64,000 bases of DNA from assembly GCF_025642115.1 (NCBI RefSeq), contig NZ_CP106753.1, positions 124,001 to 188,000 of the forward strand, written 5' to 3'. This DNA is from Chitiniphilus purpureus. Lineage in GTDB: Bacteria > Pseudomonadota > Gammaproteobacteria > Burkholderiales > Chitinibacteraceae. Each line of letters starts with the position of its first letter. The first letter of the stretch is position 1. The translations under genes were made by a program, and so were the position numbers. A model generated the notes under the pieces. That model worked only from the letters and a program-made list of their open reading frames with translations. It was not told the DNA's origin and did not search any database. Positions 38,828-48,438 of the stretch are shown piece by piece.

Positions 38828-39724
38828 TCAAGGATGCAGCAGCGTCAGCACCTGGGCGACGCCGTCCCGCCAATGCGGCAGGGTAAGATTGAATGCGGCT
38901 TGCAGCTTGTGCGTGCTCAGCCGCGAATTGGCCGGGCGCGGTGCCGGCAATGGATAGGCGCTGGTCGGGATCGGTGTGATCGCATGGCCGGGCAGCTTGA
39001 ACTGCCAGCCGCGGTCGATGGCGGCTTCGAGCACGGCCTGGGCGTAGCCGTGCCATGTGGTGTCGCCCTCAGCGACCAGATGGTAGGTGCCAAATGGAAA
39101 GCCCTGCGGGATCAGCGCGTATTGCCGCAGGATCTGCGCGGTCACGTCGGCGATCAGGCTGGCCGGTGTCGGCGCGCCGTGCTGGTCGGCCACGATGGAA
39201 AGATGATCGCGCTCGCGCGCCAGCCGCAGCACGGTCTTGAGGAAATTGCCGCCGTGGGCGCCGAATACCCAGCTGGTGCGCAGGATCAGGTGGCGACACC
39301 CACTGCCGCGTATCGCCTCTTCCCCCGCAAGCTTGGTCTGGCCGTACACGGATTGCGGATTGGGCGTGTCGTCTTCGGTGTAGCAACCGTCCTTGGCGCC
39401 GTCGAACACATAGTCGGTCGAGTAGTGCACCAGCAACGCACCATGCCTGGCCGCCCAAGCGCCAAGCAGGGCCGGGGCCGTGGCGTTGATCGCCTGGGCC
39501 AGCGCCGGTTCGCTCTGGGCCTTGTCGACGGCGGTATAGGCGGCGGGGTTGACGATGATGTCGGGCCGCACCCGCTCCAGCAAGGCATCGATCACATCCG
39601 CATCGGCCAGATCGCAATCCTCACGGCCCACCGCCATCACCTTGCCGAGCATGGCAAGGCTGCGCTGCAGCTCGAAGCCGACCTGACCGCGGGCCCCGGT
39701 CACCAGGATGGTGGGTAGCGCCAT
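38828..39724 (-). CDS. rfbD: dTDP-4-dehydrorhamnose reductase
   Basis: 298 residues. N-terminal Rossmann motif GARGQVG; active-site STDYVFDG and YGQTKLAGE (Tyr-x-x-x-Lys). It reduces dTDP-4-keto-rhamnose with NADPH in the last step to dTDP-L-rhamnose. ATG 39724 is 2 bases after the rfbB stop; a longer in-frame start lies inside rfbB and is not needed. Position 2 of the rfbB-D-A-C order. Confidence 0.98.
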   Translation of the reverse strand: MALPTILVTGARGQVGFELQRSLAMLGKVMAVGREDCDLADADVIDALLERVRPDIIVNPAAYTAVDKAQSEPALAQAINATAPALLGAWAARHGALLVHYSTDYVFDGAKDGCYTEDDTPNPQSVYGQTKLAGEEAIRGSGCRHLILRTSWVFGAHGGNFLKTVLRLARERDHLSIVADQHGAPTPASLIADVTAQILRQYALIPQGFPFGTYHLVAEGDTTWHGYAQAVLEAAIDRGWQFKLPGHAITPIPTSAYPLPAPRPANSRLSTHKLQAAFNLTLPHWRDGVAQVLTLLHP

Positions 39725-39726
39725 GG

Positions 39727-40785
39727 TCACGCTCCGTATTGCTGTTGCACCCAGTCGCGGTATGCGCCACTGGTCACGTTGTTCACCCATGCGGGGTGGG
39801 CCAGGTACCACTGTACCGTCTTGCGGATGCCGGTCTCGAAGGTCTCGGCCGGCTTCCAGCCCAGTTCCTTCTCCAGTTTGCGCGCATCGATCGCGTAGCG
39901 CCGGTCATGGCCGGGCCGGTCGGCGACAAAGGTGATCTGTTCGGCATACCCCTTGCCGTCAGCGCGGGGCTGCAATTCGTCCAGCAGCGTGCAGATGGTC
40001 TGCACCACGTCCAGGTTGGCCTTCTCGTTCCAGCCGCCGACGTTGTAGGTCTCACCCAGCCGGCCGGCTTCGAGCACCCGGCGGATCGCACTGCAATGGT
40101 CCCTGACGAACAGCCAGTCCCGCACCTGCTGCCCGTCGCCGTAGACCGGCAGCGGCTTGCCCGCAAGCGCATTCAGGATCACCAGCGGGATCAGCTTCTC
40201 GGGGAAATGATAGGGGCCGTAGTTGTTCGAGCAATTGGTGGTCAGCACCGGCAGGCCGTAGGTGTGGTGCCAGGCCCGGACCAGATGGTCGCTGGCGGCC
40301 TTGCTCGCCGAATACGGGCTGTTCGGCTCGTATGGATGGGTTTCGGTGAATGGCGGCGCATCGGGGGCCAATGTGCCGTAGACCTCGTCGGTGGAGACAT
40401 GCAGGAAGCGGAATGCGGCCTTGCGGTCGTCCGGCAGCGTGTTCCAGTACCCCCGCACCGCTTCAAGCAGATTGAAGGTGCCGACCACGTTGGTCTGGAT
40501 GAATTCGCCCGGGCCATGGATCGAGCGGTCGACATGCGATTCGGCTGCGAAATTGATCACCGCGCGCGGCTGGTGCTGTGCCAGCAGTTGGCCGACCAGT
40601 GCCCGATCGCCGATGTCGCCCCGCACGAAGTGGTGCCGGGCATCCCCATTCAAGGACGCCAGTGTTTCCAGATTGCCGGCATACGTCAGCTTGTCCAGAT
40701 TGACGACGGCTTCGTCGCTTTGCGCAAGCCAGTCGAGCACGAAGTTTGCACCGATGAAACCGGCGCCGCCTGTCACTAGAATCAT
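39727..40785 (-). CDS. rfbB: dTDP-glucose 4,6-dehydratase
   Basis: 352 residues. NAD-binding GGAGFIG at the N-terminus, STDEVYG catalytic segment and [10 protein letters not shown] (Tyr-x-x-x-Lys). Second enzyme of dTDP-L-rhamnose synthesis, converting dTDP-glucose to the 4-keto-6-deoxy sugar. First gene of the rfbBDAC order; the 125 bases upstream (40786-40910), after the WecA-like gene stop, would hold its promoter if it is not part of a longer transcript. Confidence 0.99.
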   Translation of the reverse strand: MILVTGGAGFIGANFVLDWLAQSDEAVVNLDKLTYAGNLETLASLNGDARHHFVRGDIGDRALVGQLLAQHQPRAVINFAAESHVDRSIHGPGEFIQTNVVGTFNLLEAVRGYWNTLPDDRKAAFRFLHVSTDEVYGTLAPDAPPFTETHPYEPNSPYSASKAASDHLVRAWHHTYGLPVLTTNCSNNYGPYHFPEKLIPLVILNALAGKPLPVYGDGQQVRDWLFVRDHCSAIRRVLEAGRLGETYNVGGWNEKANLDVVQTICTLLDELQPRADGKGYAEQITFVADRPGHDRRYAIDARKLEKELGWKPAETFETGIRKTVQWYLAHPAWVNNVTSGAYRDWVQQQYGA

Positions 40786-40910
40786 TTGAACGTTCTTCCC
40801 ATTGGCCGGCCCCGCCCCGAAAGCTGGCCGCTACGCTGCAAAACCCGAAAGTTTACCTTTTCCTTCAGTAGGATGCTGCACTGCGTTCCCGGGTTGCCGG
40901 AAACCGCCGG

Positions 40911-42035
40911 TCAGCCGCCCTGCCGTTTGCGCAGCCGCTCGCGTTGCCGCCGTATCACCATCCATCCCGGGCTGCGAAAGCGCACCAGTTGCCGATACAG
41001 ATACAGATACAGCACGATGAAGCCGACGATGAAACACTGCAGGATCAACGGGTTCTGCCAGAACAGCACCGCGGGGATCACGCTGGTCGAGCACAACAGC
41101 CACAGATAGGGCGAGGTCAGCGCATTGCGCGTGGTGCGATGGCGCGCGTCCGAGCTGCCTACCGCCCAGCGCACCAGGCGCTTGTATACCAGCATGTGCA
41201 GATGCACACCGTCAGGCATGCCGGGCGACATGCCGCGCAGCACCTTCTTGCGCCAGATCGAGAACAGTGTCTCGAATACCGGATAGATCACCACCAGCAG
41301 CGGAAACCAGGGCGATACCCGCTCGTGACGCGCCACCAGCAGTACGGCCAGTTCACCGACCATGAAGCCGATCAGGTAGGCGCCGCCGTCGCCGAGGAAC
41401 ACGTTGCCGCGTGGGTAGTTCCAGACGAAGAAGCCGAGGATGGCGCCGATCATGGCGAACGAGGTACGCCAGATCAGCGGGTCCTGCAGCTTCCAGCCCA
41501 CATAGCCGAAGGCGGCGAAGATCATGATGGCCACCATTGCCGCGAGGCCGTTGTAGCCGTCGATGATGTTCACCGCATTGGCCACCCCGGCCACCCCCAC
41601 CGCGGTGAACAGCAGGGCCACCGGCCAGAACTGCACCATCGGGTCCAAGAGCGGCACGTCCAGCCGGTTGACGCCGGCATCCAGCAGCCAGAAGCCTGCC
41701 ACCGCCGCCGCCATGGTCAGCACCAGTCGCGCCAGTGGCGACACCGCCTTGGTCAGGTCCTCGATCAGGCCACCGAGAAAGGCGGGCAGACTCACCAGGA
41801 TCAGCAGCCAGAACGCCTGTTCCTCGACGATGCCCTTGATCGAATACCAGCTTGCCACCGCCAGCAACCCCAGCATCACGCCGACTCCGCCGATGCGCGG
41901 CACCGCGCGGGCGTGGAATTTCTGCACCCCGCCCAGGTCGTGGTCCGCGGAGACGCGGCCGTGCCAGTGCCGGGTGCGGATGATTGCCAGCGTGGCCAGC
42001 AGCGAGATCAGAAAGCTGATGAACAAAACCTGCAT
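40911..42035 (-). CDS. WecA/MraY-family polyprenyl-phosphate sugar-1-phosphate transferase (paralog 1)
   Basis: 374 residues, about eleven hydrophobic helices. Family features: KFHARAVPRIGG, an E-D pair where WecA/MraY have D-D (GLIEDLTK), NIIDGYNGLA, FLGDGGAY and HLHMLVYKR. Such enzymes start O-antigen or capsule repeat synthesis by moving a HexNAc-1-phosphate to undecaprenyl phosphate at the inner membrane. A close paralog of nearly identical length lies at 51410-52537. Donor sugar cannot be told from the sequence. It stands 46 bases after the GT2 gene upstream. Confidence 0.92.
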   Translation of the reverse strand: MQVLFISFLISLLATLAIIRTRHWHGRVSADHDLGGVQKFHARAVPRIGGVGVMLGLLAVASWYSIKGIVEEQAFWLLILVSLPAFLGGLIEDLTKAVSPLARLVLTMAAAVAGFWLLDAGVNRLDVPLLDPMVQFWPVALLFTAVGVAGVANAVNIIDGYNGLAAMVAIMIFAAFGYVGWKLQDPLIWRTSFAMIGAILGFFVWNYPRGNVFLGDGGAYLIGFMVGELAVLLVARHERVSPWFPLLVVIYPVFETLFSIWRKKVLRGMSPGMPDGVHLHMLVYKRLVRWAVGSSDARHRTTRNALTSPYLWLLCSTSVIPAVLFWQNPLILQCFIVGFIVLYLYLYRQLVRFRSPGWMVIRRQRERLRKRQGG

Positions 42036-42081
42036 GCGTATTACCTGTGTCAGTGGCAGGCGGATTGCTCCACCCGCCGTG

Positions 42082-42861
42082 TTACTTCAGATACTTGGCA
42101 AGACCCCGTACCGCGTAGTGCGCGAAGTAGTACGCGGCGCGCAAACGCCCCAGCCCCACCACCTCGCGGTAGAGCTTCCACTGCCATGCTGCGGCGTTCT
42201 TCTTGTCGGACGACACCGTGCCCGTGTGCTCGCGATACAACGCCAGCGGTTCGGGCAGGCCCAGCACCTTGTCGCGGCAGGGGCCGAACTCGGCGGCAAT
42301 GCGCCGGGTCAGCAACAGCCACAGCGCCAGATCCTGGCGTTTGCGGATATCGGGCATCGGCACCCGGCCCAGCGCGCCGGCGTCGTAGATCGCGGTCAGG
42401 CAACCAATGAAGTTGGACTTCAGCAGCAGCCCATGGTCGACCCACGGCCGCGCCAGGATCGGTGTATCGCCGCGCCTGCCGTCACGGTCCATCTTGTAGT
42501 AGCTCGTGTAGCACAGCAGCGCGCCTTGCGTCCGCATGGCAGCGACCTGCCGTTCCAGCTTGGCCGGCAACCAGGCGTCGTCGCTGTCGAGAAAGGCGAT
42601 GTAGCGGCCCCGGCTGGCCGCGATCGCCAGATTGCGCGCCCGCGCCGGGCCGCACTGGCCGCCACTGTGCAGCAGCCGCACCCGCGCATCCTGCGCCGCA
42701 TGGCGCGCCACCTGGGCCACCGTGTCGTCGCTGGAGCCGTCGTCCACCACCAGCAGCTCCCACTCGGCCCAGGTCTGCCCGCGCACCGAGCCGATGGCCT
42801 GGTCGATGAAGGGGCCGGCGTTGTAGGCCGGCATGACGATGCTGACAAGGTCGTTGTTCAT
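42082..42861 (-). CDS. GT2 glycosyltransferase
   Basis: 259 residues, single-domain family GT2 with GT-A fold. VSIVMPAYNAGPFIDQAI opens the protein; the nucleotide site is VVDDGSSDDT and the metal site FLDSDDAW. The C-terminal LPEPLALYREHTGTVSS segment is common in O-antigen transferases. Cytoplasmic, adding one sugar to a lipid-linked glycan. Starts five bases before the stop of the next gene upstream, so co-transcribed with the pse operon. Donor and linkage unknown. Confidence 0.92.
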   Translation of the reverse strand: MNNDLVSIVMPAYNAGPFIDQAIGSVRGQTWAEWELLVVDDGSSDDTVAQVARHAAQDARVRLLHSGGQCGPARARNLAIAASRGRYIAFLDSDDAWLPAKLERQVAAMRTQGALLCYTSYYKMDRDGRRGDTPILARPWVDHGLLLKSNFIGCLTAIYDAGALGRVPMPDIRKRQDLALWLLLTRRIAAEFGPCRDKVLGLPEPLALYREHTGTVSSDKKNAAAWQWKLYREVVGLGRLRAAYYFAHYAVRGLAKYLK

Positions 42862-42866
42862 GCGCC

Positions 42867-43622
42867 CTATCCCTGGCGATAGCGCCGCGCGCCACGCAAT
42901 TCGGCGGCGACGAAGTCGAGAAAACCCATCCGGTCGCGATACTGGGCCCGTTTCTTCCAGGCAAAGGCCAGCATGCTCAGGTAACCGGCCGGGCCGAACA
43001 GGCGCAATTGCAACGCGCCTTTGGATTCGGCCAGTGCCGGGGTGAAGCGGTAGCCGGTGCTTACCGCCTCGTGGAACACCAGCGGCAGGTCCAGGTGCCA
43101 GCCTTTGAGGCCACGGCCAAGTGCCTCGAACAGCAGGATGTTCTCCTCGCCGGAGGGGAAATCCGCACCCAGGCCGAACCGCTCGTCAAAGCGCAGCCCC
43201 GCCTGCCGGAACGCCTGCGGCCGCAGCGAGATCAGGCAGGACGACACCTGCAGCACGCTGCGTCGCGTATGGGCCTTGAGCGCACCACCGCCGTCGGGGC
43301 GGCTTGCACCGTTGTTGAAGGTGATGAAATCGGCCCCGGTCGCCGCATAGGCGTCGCCAAGCGCCGCCGCCAGCCGGGGCGCATGGTGGATGTCGTCATC
43401 CGCCAGTACGGCGATGTCGCCCCGGGTGTGTTCGAGCGCGCAATTGCGGCTGCGCGACAGTCCCGTCTGCTGCATGTCCAGCACCCGGGCATCGGCGGGA
43501 TAGCGGTGGCCCGGCTGCGGCAACTGGTCGATCACCAGGAAGTCCACCGCTGGGGTGGCGAACAGCCCGGCATTCTGCGCCGCCTTGGAATGCATGGTGG
43601 CAATCAGCAGTTCGACCTTCAT
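42867..43622 (-). CDS. GT2-like glycosyltransferase (divergent)
   Basis: 251 residues. The start VELLIATMHSKAAQNAGLF is unusual for GT2, but RSRNCALEHTRGDIAVLADDDI has the D-D-D metal site, and FPSGEENILLFEAL carries acidic residues at the position of the catalytic base. Resembles small transferases found next to nonulosonic-acid genes. ATG 43622 overlaps the previous stop as ATGA. Substrate unknown. Confidence 0.75.
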   Translation of the reverse strand: MKVELLIATMHSKAAQNAGLFATPAVDFLVIDQLPQPGHRYPADARVLDMQQTGLSRSRNCALEHTRGDIAVLADDDIHHAPRLAAALGDAYAATGADFITFNNGASRPDGGGALKAHTRRSVLQVSSCLISLRPQAFRQAGLRFDERFGLGADFPSGEENILLFEALGRGLKGWHLDLPLVFHEAVSTGYRFTPALAESKGALQLRLFGPAGYLSMLAFAWKKRAQYRDRMGFLDFVAAELRGARRYRQG

Positions 43623-44617
43623 CGTGTGTCCCCGGGCAGTGCGGCCAGCCAGCCGGCCAGGTCCCCGACCGGAAGCGGCGCAGGCAGGAATGCATCCAGC
43701 AGGCTGCGTTGGCGCGGCGCGAGGCCCGCCTCGACCCCGGCCAGCGCCGGCAGCGCGATGCGGAACACCGGACGTCCGTGGATCGCCGCAAGGTTGACGA
43801 GCGCGGTGCTGTTGAATCCCGTCACCGCGGCCGCGGTCGCGGCCAGCCCGCTCAGCTCGATCGGGCCGTCGCTCACATCCAGCGGCAGGTCGCCGTACTT
43901 GGCGCGGTGCTCGGCCGGATGTGGGCGTACCAGCAGCGCGAGGCCCGCCGCCCGCGCAGTGTCGGCCAGCCGATCGAGCAGCGCGCGGTACTGCGCCGCA
44001 TCCACCTGCCCCAACTCGACCCACGGCTGCGAAATGAAATACAAGCGTCGTACGCCGTCGGCAGCGCCGGCCTGCCGGGCACGGAACCAGGCCGCGATAT
44101 GGGGGTCGACCTGCCAGTCGCCACCCGCCTGCCGATACAGCGCCCAACGCTCGTCGGCCAGCGCATGCTGCGCCGTGCTGACCACGCCGGCACGCAATGC
44201 GGCACGCCAGCCCCGGCCACCCTCGCGGCGGATCGCCGCCAGCCGCGCACGCCGGTCGCCATAGCTGCCCAATCCCTCGTCCACCACCACGCAATGCAGA
44301 TGCCGCAGCGGGTTGGCCCGTTTCAGCCGCAGCCAGGGCTTGATGCCCGGCGCGCCGACCGCGAGATAGAGCAGCGCTTCGCCGCGACGCGCACGCCAAC
44401 CGGCCTCGGGGCCGACGACGCGCAGCGCCGGATGCGCCGGCAGACCACGCCGCACCGTGTCCAGATCCACATGCTGCTGGCCGAGAAAGCGGCTGAAGCC
44501 CAGGCAGACCACGGTGATGGCGTCGCCGGCACGCAGCCGTGCATCGAGGTAGGCACCGACGTAGATCAGATGCGAGGCGCTCGCCACGCCGGACAGGAAT
44601 ACGCGCAACGCGCTCAT
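43619..44617 (-). CDS. Putative polysialyltransferase-like glycosyltransferase
   Basis: 332 residues. A GT-B-like protein with RVFLSGVASASHLIYVGAYL at the start, a CVVVDEGLGSYGD segment in the middle, and LLVRPHPAEH, the HP motif of sialyl- and polysialyltransferases, then a G-F-N-S-T-A segment. In a pseudaminic acid operon the likely donor is CMP-pseudaminic acid. ATG 44617 overlaps the flippase stop (ATGA). The family assignment is from motifs only, so it could belong to another HP-motif group. Confidence 0.55.
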   Translation of the reverse strand: MSALRVFLSGVASASHLIYVGAYLDARLRAGDAITVVCLGFSRFLGQQHVDLDTVRRGLPAHPALRVVGPEAGWRARRGEALLYLAVGAPGIKPWLRLKRANPLRHLHCVVVDEGLGSYGDRRARLAAIRREGGRGWRAALRAGVVSTAQHALADERWALYRQAGGDWQVDPHIAAWFRARQAGAADGVRRLYFISQPWVELGQVDAAQYRALLDRLADTARAAGLALLVRPHPAEHRAKYGDLPLDVSDGPIELSGLAATAAAVTGFNSTALVNLAAIHGRPVFRIALPALAGVEAGLAPRQRSLLDAFLPAPLPVGDLAGWLAALPGDTR

Positions 44618-45864
44618 GCCGCCTCCCGGGACAGGCGCCGGCTGGCCATCCAACGGCAGCACGCCTGCGCCAGCGCGGCTGTCGTCAACGCGACCCCCAT
44701 GCCAAGGATGCCCAGCGACGGCGTCAACGCCAGCGCTGCCAGCACGAACACCGCGACGCTGACCGCATTGGCGGCGAAGATGGCGCGGTCACGCCCGGCG
44801 GCGTAAAGGTGGTAATGCCAGGCCAGCGACACCACCGACAGGCCGTTGGCCAGCACCAGCAACAACAGCACCGGCCAGTGCGCCTCATACTCCACCCGAC
44901 CGATGTAGCGCAGCAGCGGATGAATCAGCAGCAGGCAGAGCAACGACAGCGCCAGCGTCACACCACTGACCTCGCGCAGCATGTTGCGCCGCAGCCGTGC
45001 CAGCTCGGCCGGCCGGCCGGTCTTGTGCGCCTCGACCAGCCGCGGATAGCGCTGTGCGATCACCGAGGCCTCCAACAGCTGCGGGATGGCCGCGGCGATG
45101 CCGAAGAAGAAGGTGTAGACACCGACCACGGCACGATCGGCAAACAGATCCAGCAGGTAGCGATCGGCGATCAGCGGCACGCGCAGCAGCAGCGTGCCGG
45201 CCAGGAACACCGCTGCCACGCGCAGCCCGCCAAGCAGCCATCCCCGATCCACCGGAACGCCTGCCACCCCGCGCCAGCGCAGGCGCGCCAGCGGCGCCGC
45301 CCCGAGCAGCACGCCCAGCGCCGAGCCACCCAGCCAGCATGCCAGCACGGTGAAGACCGACCGCGCCGGTGGATGCAGCGCCATCACCGTGATCGCCAGG
45401 TAGGCCGGCAGGCCGATGCGGCAGAAGAACACCACGTTGGCCCGCACATTCCGCCGCCGGATCACCAGCAGCCGGTAGACCTCGATCGCCAAGTGCTCGC
45501 AGATCAGGATGGCGCAGAACAGCAGCACCAAGCCCGGCGACAATTCGCGCCACGCCCCCACCAGCGCCGCGCCGATACCCAGCACCAGGTAGCCCGCGCC
45601 ATGCAGCAGGCCCTGGTCGCGCAGCCGCGCCGGCCACTCGGCCTCGGGCCGGCCGATCAGGTCGCGGTTGGCGTAGGTGTAGAAATCGAGACCGACCGCG
45701 AACACCGCGTAGGCCACGGCCGCGGTGAACAGGCCATAGAAGCCCAGCTCGGCCGGTGGCAGCACGCGCGCGAGGTAGACCATCAGCACGAACTTGCTGG
45801 CCAGGCCGGCACCGCGCAGTACGAAGCCGCCCAGCGCGCCGTTGCGCCACAGCCGCCCGATCAT
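44614..45864 (-). CDS. Wzx-like polysaccharide flippase
   Basis: 416 residues, about 12 hydrophobic helices, MATE-like polysaccharide transporter fold. GLASKFVLMVYLARVLPPAELGFYGL is the usual first helix region. It should flip the lipid-linked Pse-containing unit across the inner membrane. ATG 45864 places a short cytoplasmic lead before helix 1; a GTG at 45912, eight bases after pseI, is possible and would add 16 residues. No adjacent Wzy was found. Confidence 0.85.
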   Translation of the reverse strand: MIGRLWRNGALGGFVLRGAGLASKFVLMVYLARVLPPAELGFYGLFTAAVAYAVFAVGLDFYTYANRDLIGRPEAEWPARLRDQGLLHGAGYLVLGIGAALVGAWRELSPGLVLLFCAILICEHLAIEVYRLLVIRRRNVRANVVFFCRIGLPAYLAITVMALHPPARSVFTVLACWLGGSALGVLLGAAPLARLRWRGVAGVPVDRGWLLGGLRVAAVFLAGTLLLRVPLIADRYLLDLFADRAVVGVYTFFFGIAAAIPQLLEASVIAQRYPRLVEAHKTGRPAELARLRRNMLREVSGVTLALSLLCLLLIHPLLRYIGRVEYEAHWPVLLLLVLANGLSVVSLAWHYHLYAAGRDRAIFAANAVSVAVFVLAALALTPSLGILGMGVALTTAALAQACCRWMASRRLSREAA

Positions 45865-45919
45865 CGCACCGGCCGGCGTGGCGCCGTACAAGGAAAGCCC
45901 GAGGCAGGCCACGATGCGC

Positions 45920-46948
45920 TCAATCGATCATGTCCCAGGCGAGCGGCGTGCCAGGCGCGAGGTCGGCGCGGGCGTGCCGACCGAGCACTTCGCCGTAGTG
46001 GCGCGGATGCAGCCCGTCCGATGGGCGCACCGAGCGCACATTGGCCGCGGTGAACGGCTCGCCGGCGCGGATCGGCTCGGCGACGAACAGCGAGCGGGCG
46101 AACTTGCGGCTGGCGGCCACCTTCGGGCCAAGGTCGTAGCTGACCGTACCCAGCGCCGCTTCCGCCACGCGCACGCCATCGACCATCAGCTTGAATTCGT
46201 CCGGGGTCATCGAGAACGAGGCATCCGGGCCGCCGATGGCGCGGTCCAGGATGAAGTGTTTCTCGATCACCCGCGCGCCCAGCGCCACCGCGGCGATGGG
46301 CACGGCGTGGCCCATGGTGTGATCGGACAGGCCGACCTTCACCTTGAAGGTGTCGCGCAGGTGCGGGATGGTCAAGAGGTTGGCCTCGCCGGGCTCGGCC
46401 GGATAGGCCGAAGTGCACTTGAGCAGCGTGATGTCGTCGTTGCCGACCCGGCGGCACGCCGCCACCGCTTCCTCGATGTCGGCGAGCCGTGCGATGCCGG
46501 TGGAGATGATCATCGGCTTGCCCTTGGCCGCGGCGTACTCGATCAGCGGGATGTCGTTGATCTCGAACGAGGCGATCTTGTAGAGCGGCACGTCAAGCGC
46601 TTCGAGGAAATCCACCGCGGTGGAATCGAACGGTGACGAAAAGAACACCAACCCTTCGCGCGCAGCCTCGGCCTGGATCGCGGCATGCCATTCCCATGGC
46701 GTGTAGGCCTCCTGGTACAGCTTGTGCAGCGTGGTACCGTCCCACAGGGTGCCGGACCTGATCTGGAAGTATTCGTTGTCACAGTCGAGCGTGATGGTGT
46801 CGGCGGTGTAGGTCTGGATCTTGATCGCGTCGGCACCGCATGCCTTGGCCGCGCGCACGGTGGCCAGCGCATTCTCGATATTGTGGCCGTGGTTGGCCGA
46901 GAGTTCGGCGATCACGAAGACGTGATCGGGATGGGTGAAGCGGCTCAT
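45920..46948 (-). CDS. pseI: Pseudaminic acid synthase
   Basis: 342 residues, NeuB/PseI family: a TIM-barrel synthase domain (about 1-275) and a C-terminal SAF/antifreeze-like domain (about 285-342). IAELSANHGHN, SSPFDSTAVDFLE and DRAIGGPDASFSM are seen; the last favours PseI over NeuB. It condenses the 6-deoxy-altrose derivative with phosphoenolpyruvate to pseudaminic acid. ATG 46948 overlaps pseH as ATGA; an ATG four codons earlier is possible. All other Pse pathway genes are in the same operon. Confidence 0.95.
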   Translation of the reverse strand: MSRFTHPDHVFVIAELSANHGHNIENALATVRAAKACGADAIKIQTYTADTITLDCDNEYFQIRSGTLWDGTTLHKLYQEAYTPWEWHAAIQAEAAREGLVFFSSPFDSTAVDFLEALDVPLYKIASFEINDIPLIEYAAAKGKPMIISTGIARLADIEEAVAACRRVGNDDITLLKCTSAYPAEPGEANLLTIPHLRDTFKVKVGLSDHTMGHAVPIAAVALGARVIEKHFILDRAIGGPDASFSMTPDEFKLMVDGVRVAEAALGTVSYDLGPKVAASRKFARSLFVAEPIRAGEPFTAANVRSVRPSDGLHPRHYGEVLGRHARADLAPGTPLAWDMID

Positions 46949-47493
46949 TGTCGTTTCCATTCGCGGGCCAACAGGCCCATCAGCAACAGGTCATAGCGGC
47001 GGTCATCGCGCAGGATGGCCTCGCGCCAGCGCCCTTCCTCGGCAAAACCGAAGCGGCGGTAGGCAGCGATGGCCGTGAGGTTGTCGGCCACCACCTCCAG
47101 CTTCAGCGTATGCAGCGAGAGCCGGCCGAAGGCCAACTGCGAGATGGCCTGCAGCAACCGGTGCCCGAGGCCCGGCTCGTCGCGGAACGGGTTGCGGTAG
47201 ATGCCGAGCCAGGCAAGCCCGTTGCGCGCATCCAGCCGATGCAGCGACACCACACCGAGCGTACCGGCGGCGTCGCGTCCCAGGTAGTTGAAATCGCACG
47301 TCTGTGCATGCTGCCGCGCCATGTAGGCCAGGTGCGACGCCAATGGGATATCGCCACCACTGCCCATCCACCGCGCGATGTCGGGATGGGTGCGCATGCA
47401 CCAGACCTCATGCTGCCGCGCTTCGTCCAGACCGGCGAACGGCAGCAGCTCGATGGCATCGAAGGTGAAGCACTGGTGCGGATCCAGCGTCAT
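46945..47493 (-). CDS. pseH: UDP-4-amino-4,6-dideoxy-altrose N-acetyltransferase
   Basis: 182 residues of the GNAT family. The segment LGIYRNPFRDEPGLGHRLL is the acetyl-CoA loop, and NLTAIAAYRRFGFAEEGRWREAI is the typical GNAT end. In the pathway it acetylates the C4 amine after PseC. ATG 47493 is used because it overlaps pseG as ATGA; the frame is open further upstream, but that part lies within pseG. Assignment as PseH rests on family and operon. Confidence 0.9.
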   Translation of the reverse strand: MTLDPHQCFTFDAIELLPFAGLDEARQHEVWCMRTHPDIARWMGSGGDIPLASHLAYMARQHAQTCDFNYLGRDAAGTLGVVSLHRLDARNGLAWLGIYRNPFRDEPGLGHRLLQAISQLAFGRLSLHTLKLEVVADNLTAIAAYRRFGFAEEGRWREAILRDDRRYDLLLMGLLAREWKRQ

Positions 47494-48437
47494 GGCGTTG
47501 CTCCTGTCAGCCAGGCCAACGCGCGCGCGACGCCCTGGCCATCCACCGCCGCCTGGCCGGCGCGGGCCATCGCTGCGCGCGCCTGCGGCGTGGCCAGCGC
47601 AGCCAGCGCGGCCAACAGCTGCCGATCCAGCTGCGGATCGTGCCACCAGCCCGCGGCGATCGCCGTGCCCAGCACCGGCCATTCGCGCAGTTGCTTGTGT
47701 TGGTTCTCGGCCACGGCGACCAGCACTGCCGGCGTGCCGCAGCGCGCCAGTTCGCTCACGGTCTGCCCAGCCGCTGAAATCGCAAGATCGGCGGCCAGCA
47801 TCTGGGCGCACATTGCGGCGTCATCGAGCTGGCGGTGCACCGTGCAGTTATCCGGCGCTGGCGCAGCCGGGCCGCCAAGCACCGCATGGATCTGCGCCAG
47901 CGGGTATGCCTTGCGGGCCAGGGCCACCATACGCGGCGTCAGGCCACGCGGGTCGGTACCGCCCATCAGCACCAGCACGCGTGTCACCGCCGGCAGCACG
48001 CGACGCTGCGGCACCTCGGCGAACGCCGGGCGCAGCGGTTGCCACATCGGGCCGCGCGCCCAGCGCGCCTCGCCCCGATCGCCCCCCAGGCCCGGCGCGG
48101 CATGGATCACCAGTCCCGCCGGGTAGTCCAGGCGCTCCGTGTCATCGAGGTACATCACCCGCGCGGCACAGGCCGCGATCCGCTGCAATGCCGCCGGCTC
48201 GGCGCTGTAGGAATCGACGATGGCCACGTCGCTGGCGCCGGGCAACGGCGGCGCCGCCTGCCATGCCTGCCAGACGACGTCCTGTGCAGCCAGCAGCGCC
48301 TGCGCTGCCGCGTCGCCATCGACCACCCAGCGCACCGTGCCCCCCTGCCCACGCCATGCGGTCGCGTAGGCCAGACAGCGCGACAGATGGCCCATGCCGC
48401 GGCTGGCGTCACCTTCGCTGTAAAGCCACAGCCTCAC
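47490..48437 (-). CDS. pseG: UDP-2,4-diacetamido-altrose hydrolase
   Basis: 315 residues, GT-B fold related to MurG. N-terminal SEGDASRGMGHLSRCLAYA carries the glycine-rich and histidine motif of PseG; VLVLMGGTDPRG and LAISAAGQTVSELA follow. It removes UDP to free the sugar for PseI. GTG 48437, one base after the pseF stop, gives a normal N-terminus; a GTG at 48449 would add four residues and an 11-base overlap. Confidence 0.92.
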   Translation of the reverse strand: MRLWLYSEGDASRGMGHLSRCLAYATAWRGQGGTVRWVVDGDAAAQALLAAQDVVWQAWQAAPPLPGASDVAIVDSYSAEPAALQRIAACAARVMYLDDTERLDYPAGLVIHAAPGLGGDRGEARWARGPMWQPLRPAFAEVPQRRVLPAVTRVLVLMGGTDPRGLTPRMVALARKAYPLAQIHAVLGGPAAPAPDNCTVHRQLDDAAMCAQMLAADLAISAAGQTVSELARCGTPAVLVAVAENQHKQLREWPVLGTAIAAGWWHDPQLDRQLLAALAALATPQARAAMARAGQAAVDGQGVARALAWLTGATP

Positions 48438-48438
48438 G

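Noticed and set aside
38009..39718. 569-codon plus-strand frame
   Set aside because: Antisense to rfbA and rfbD.
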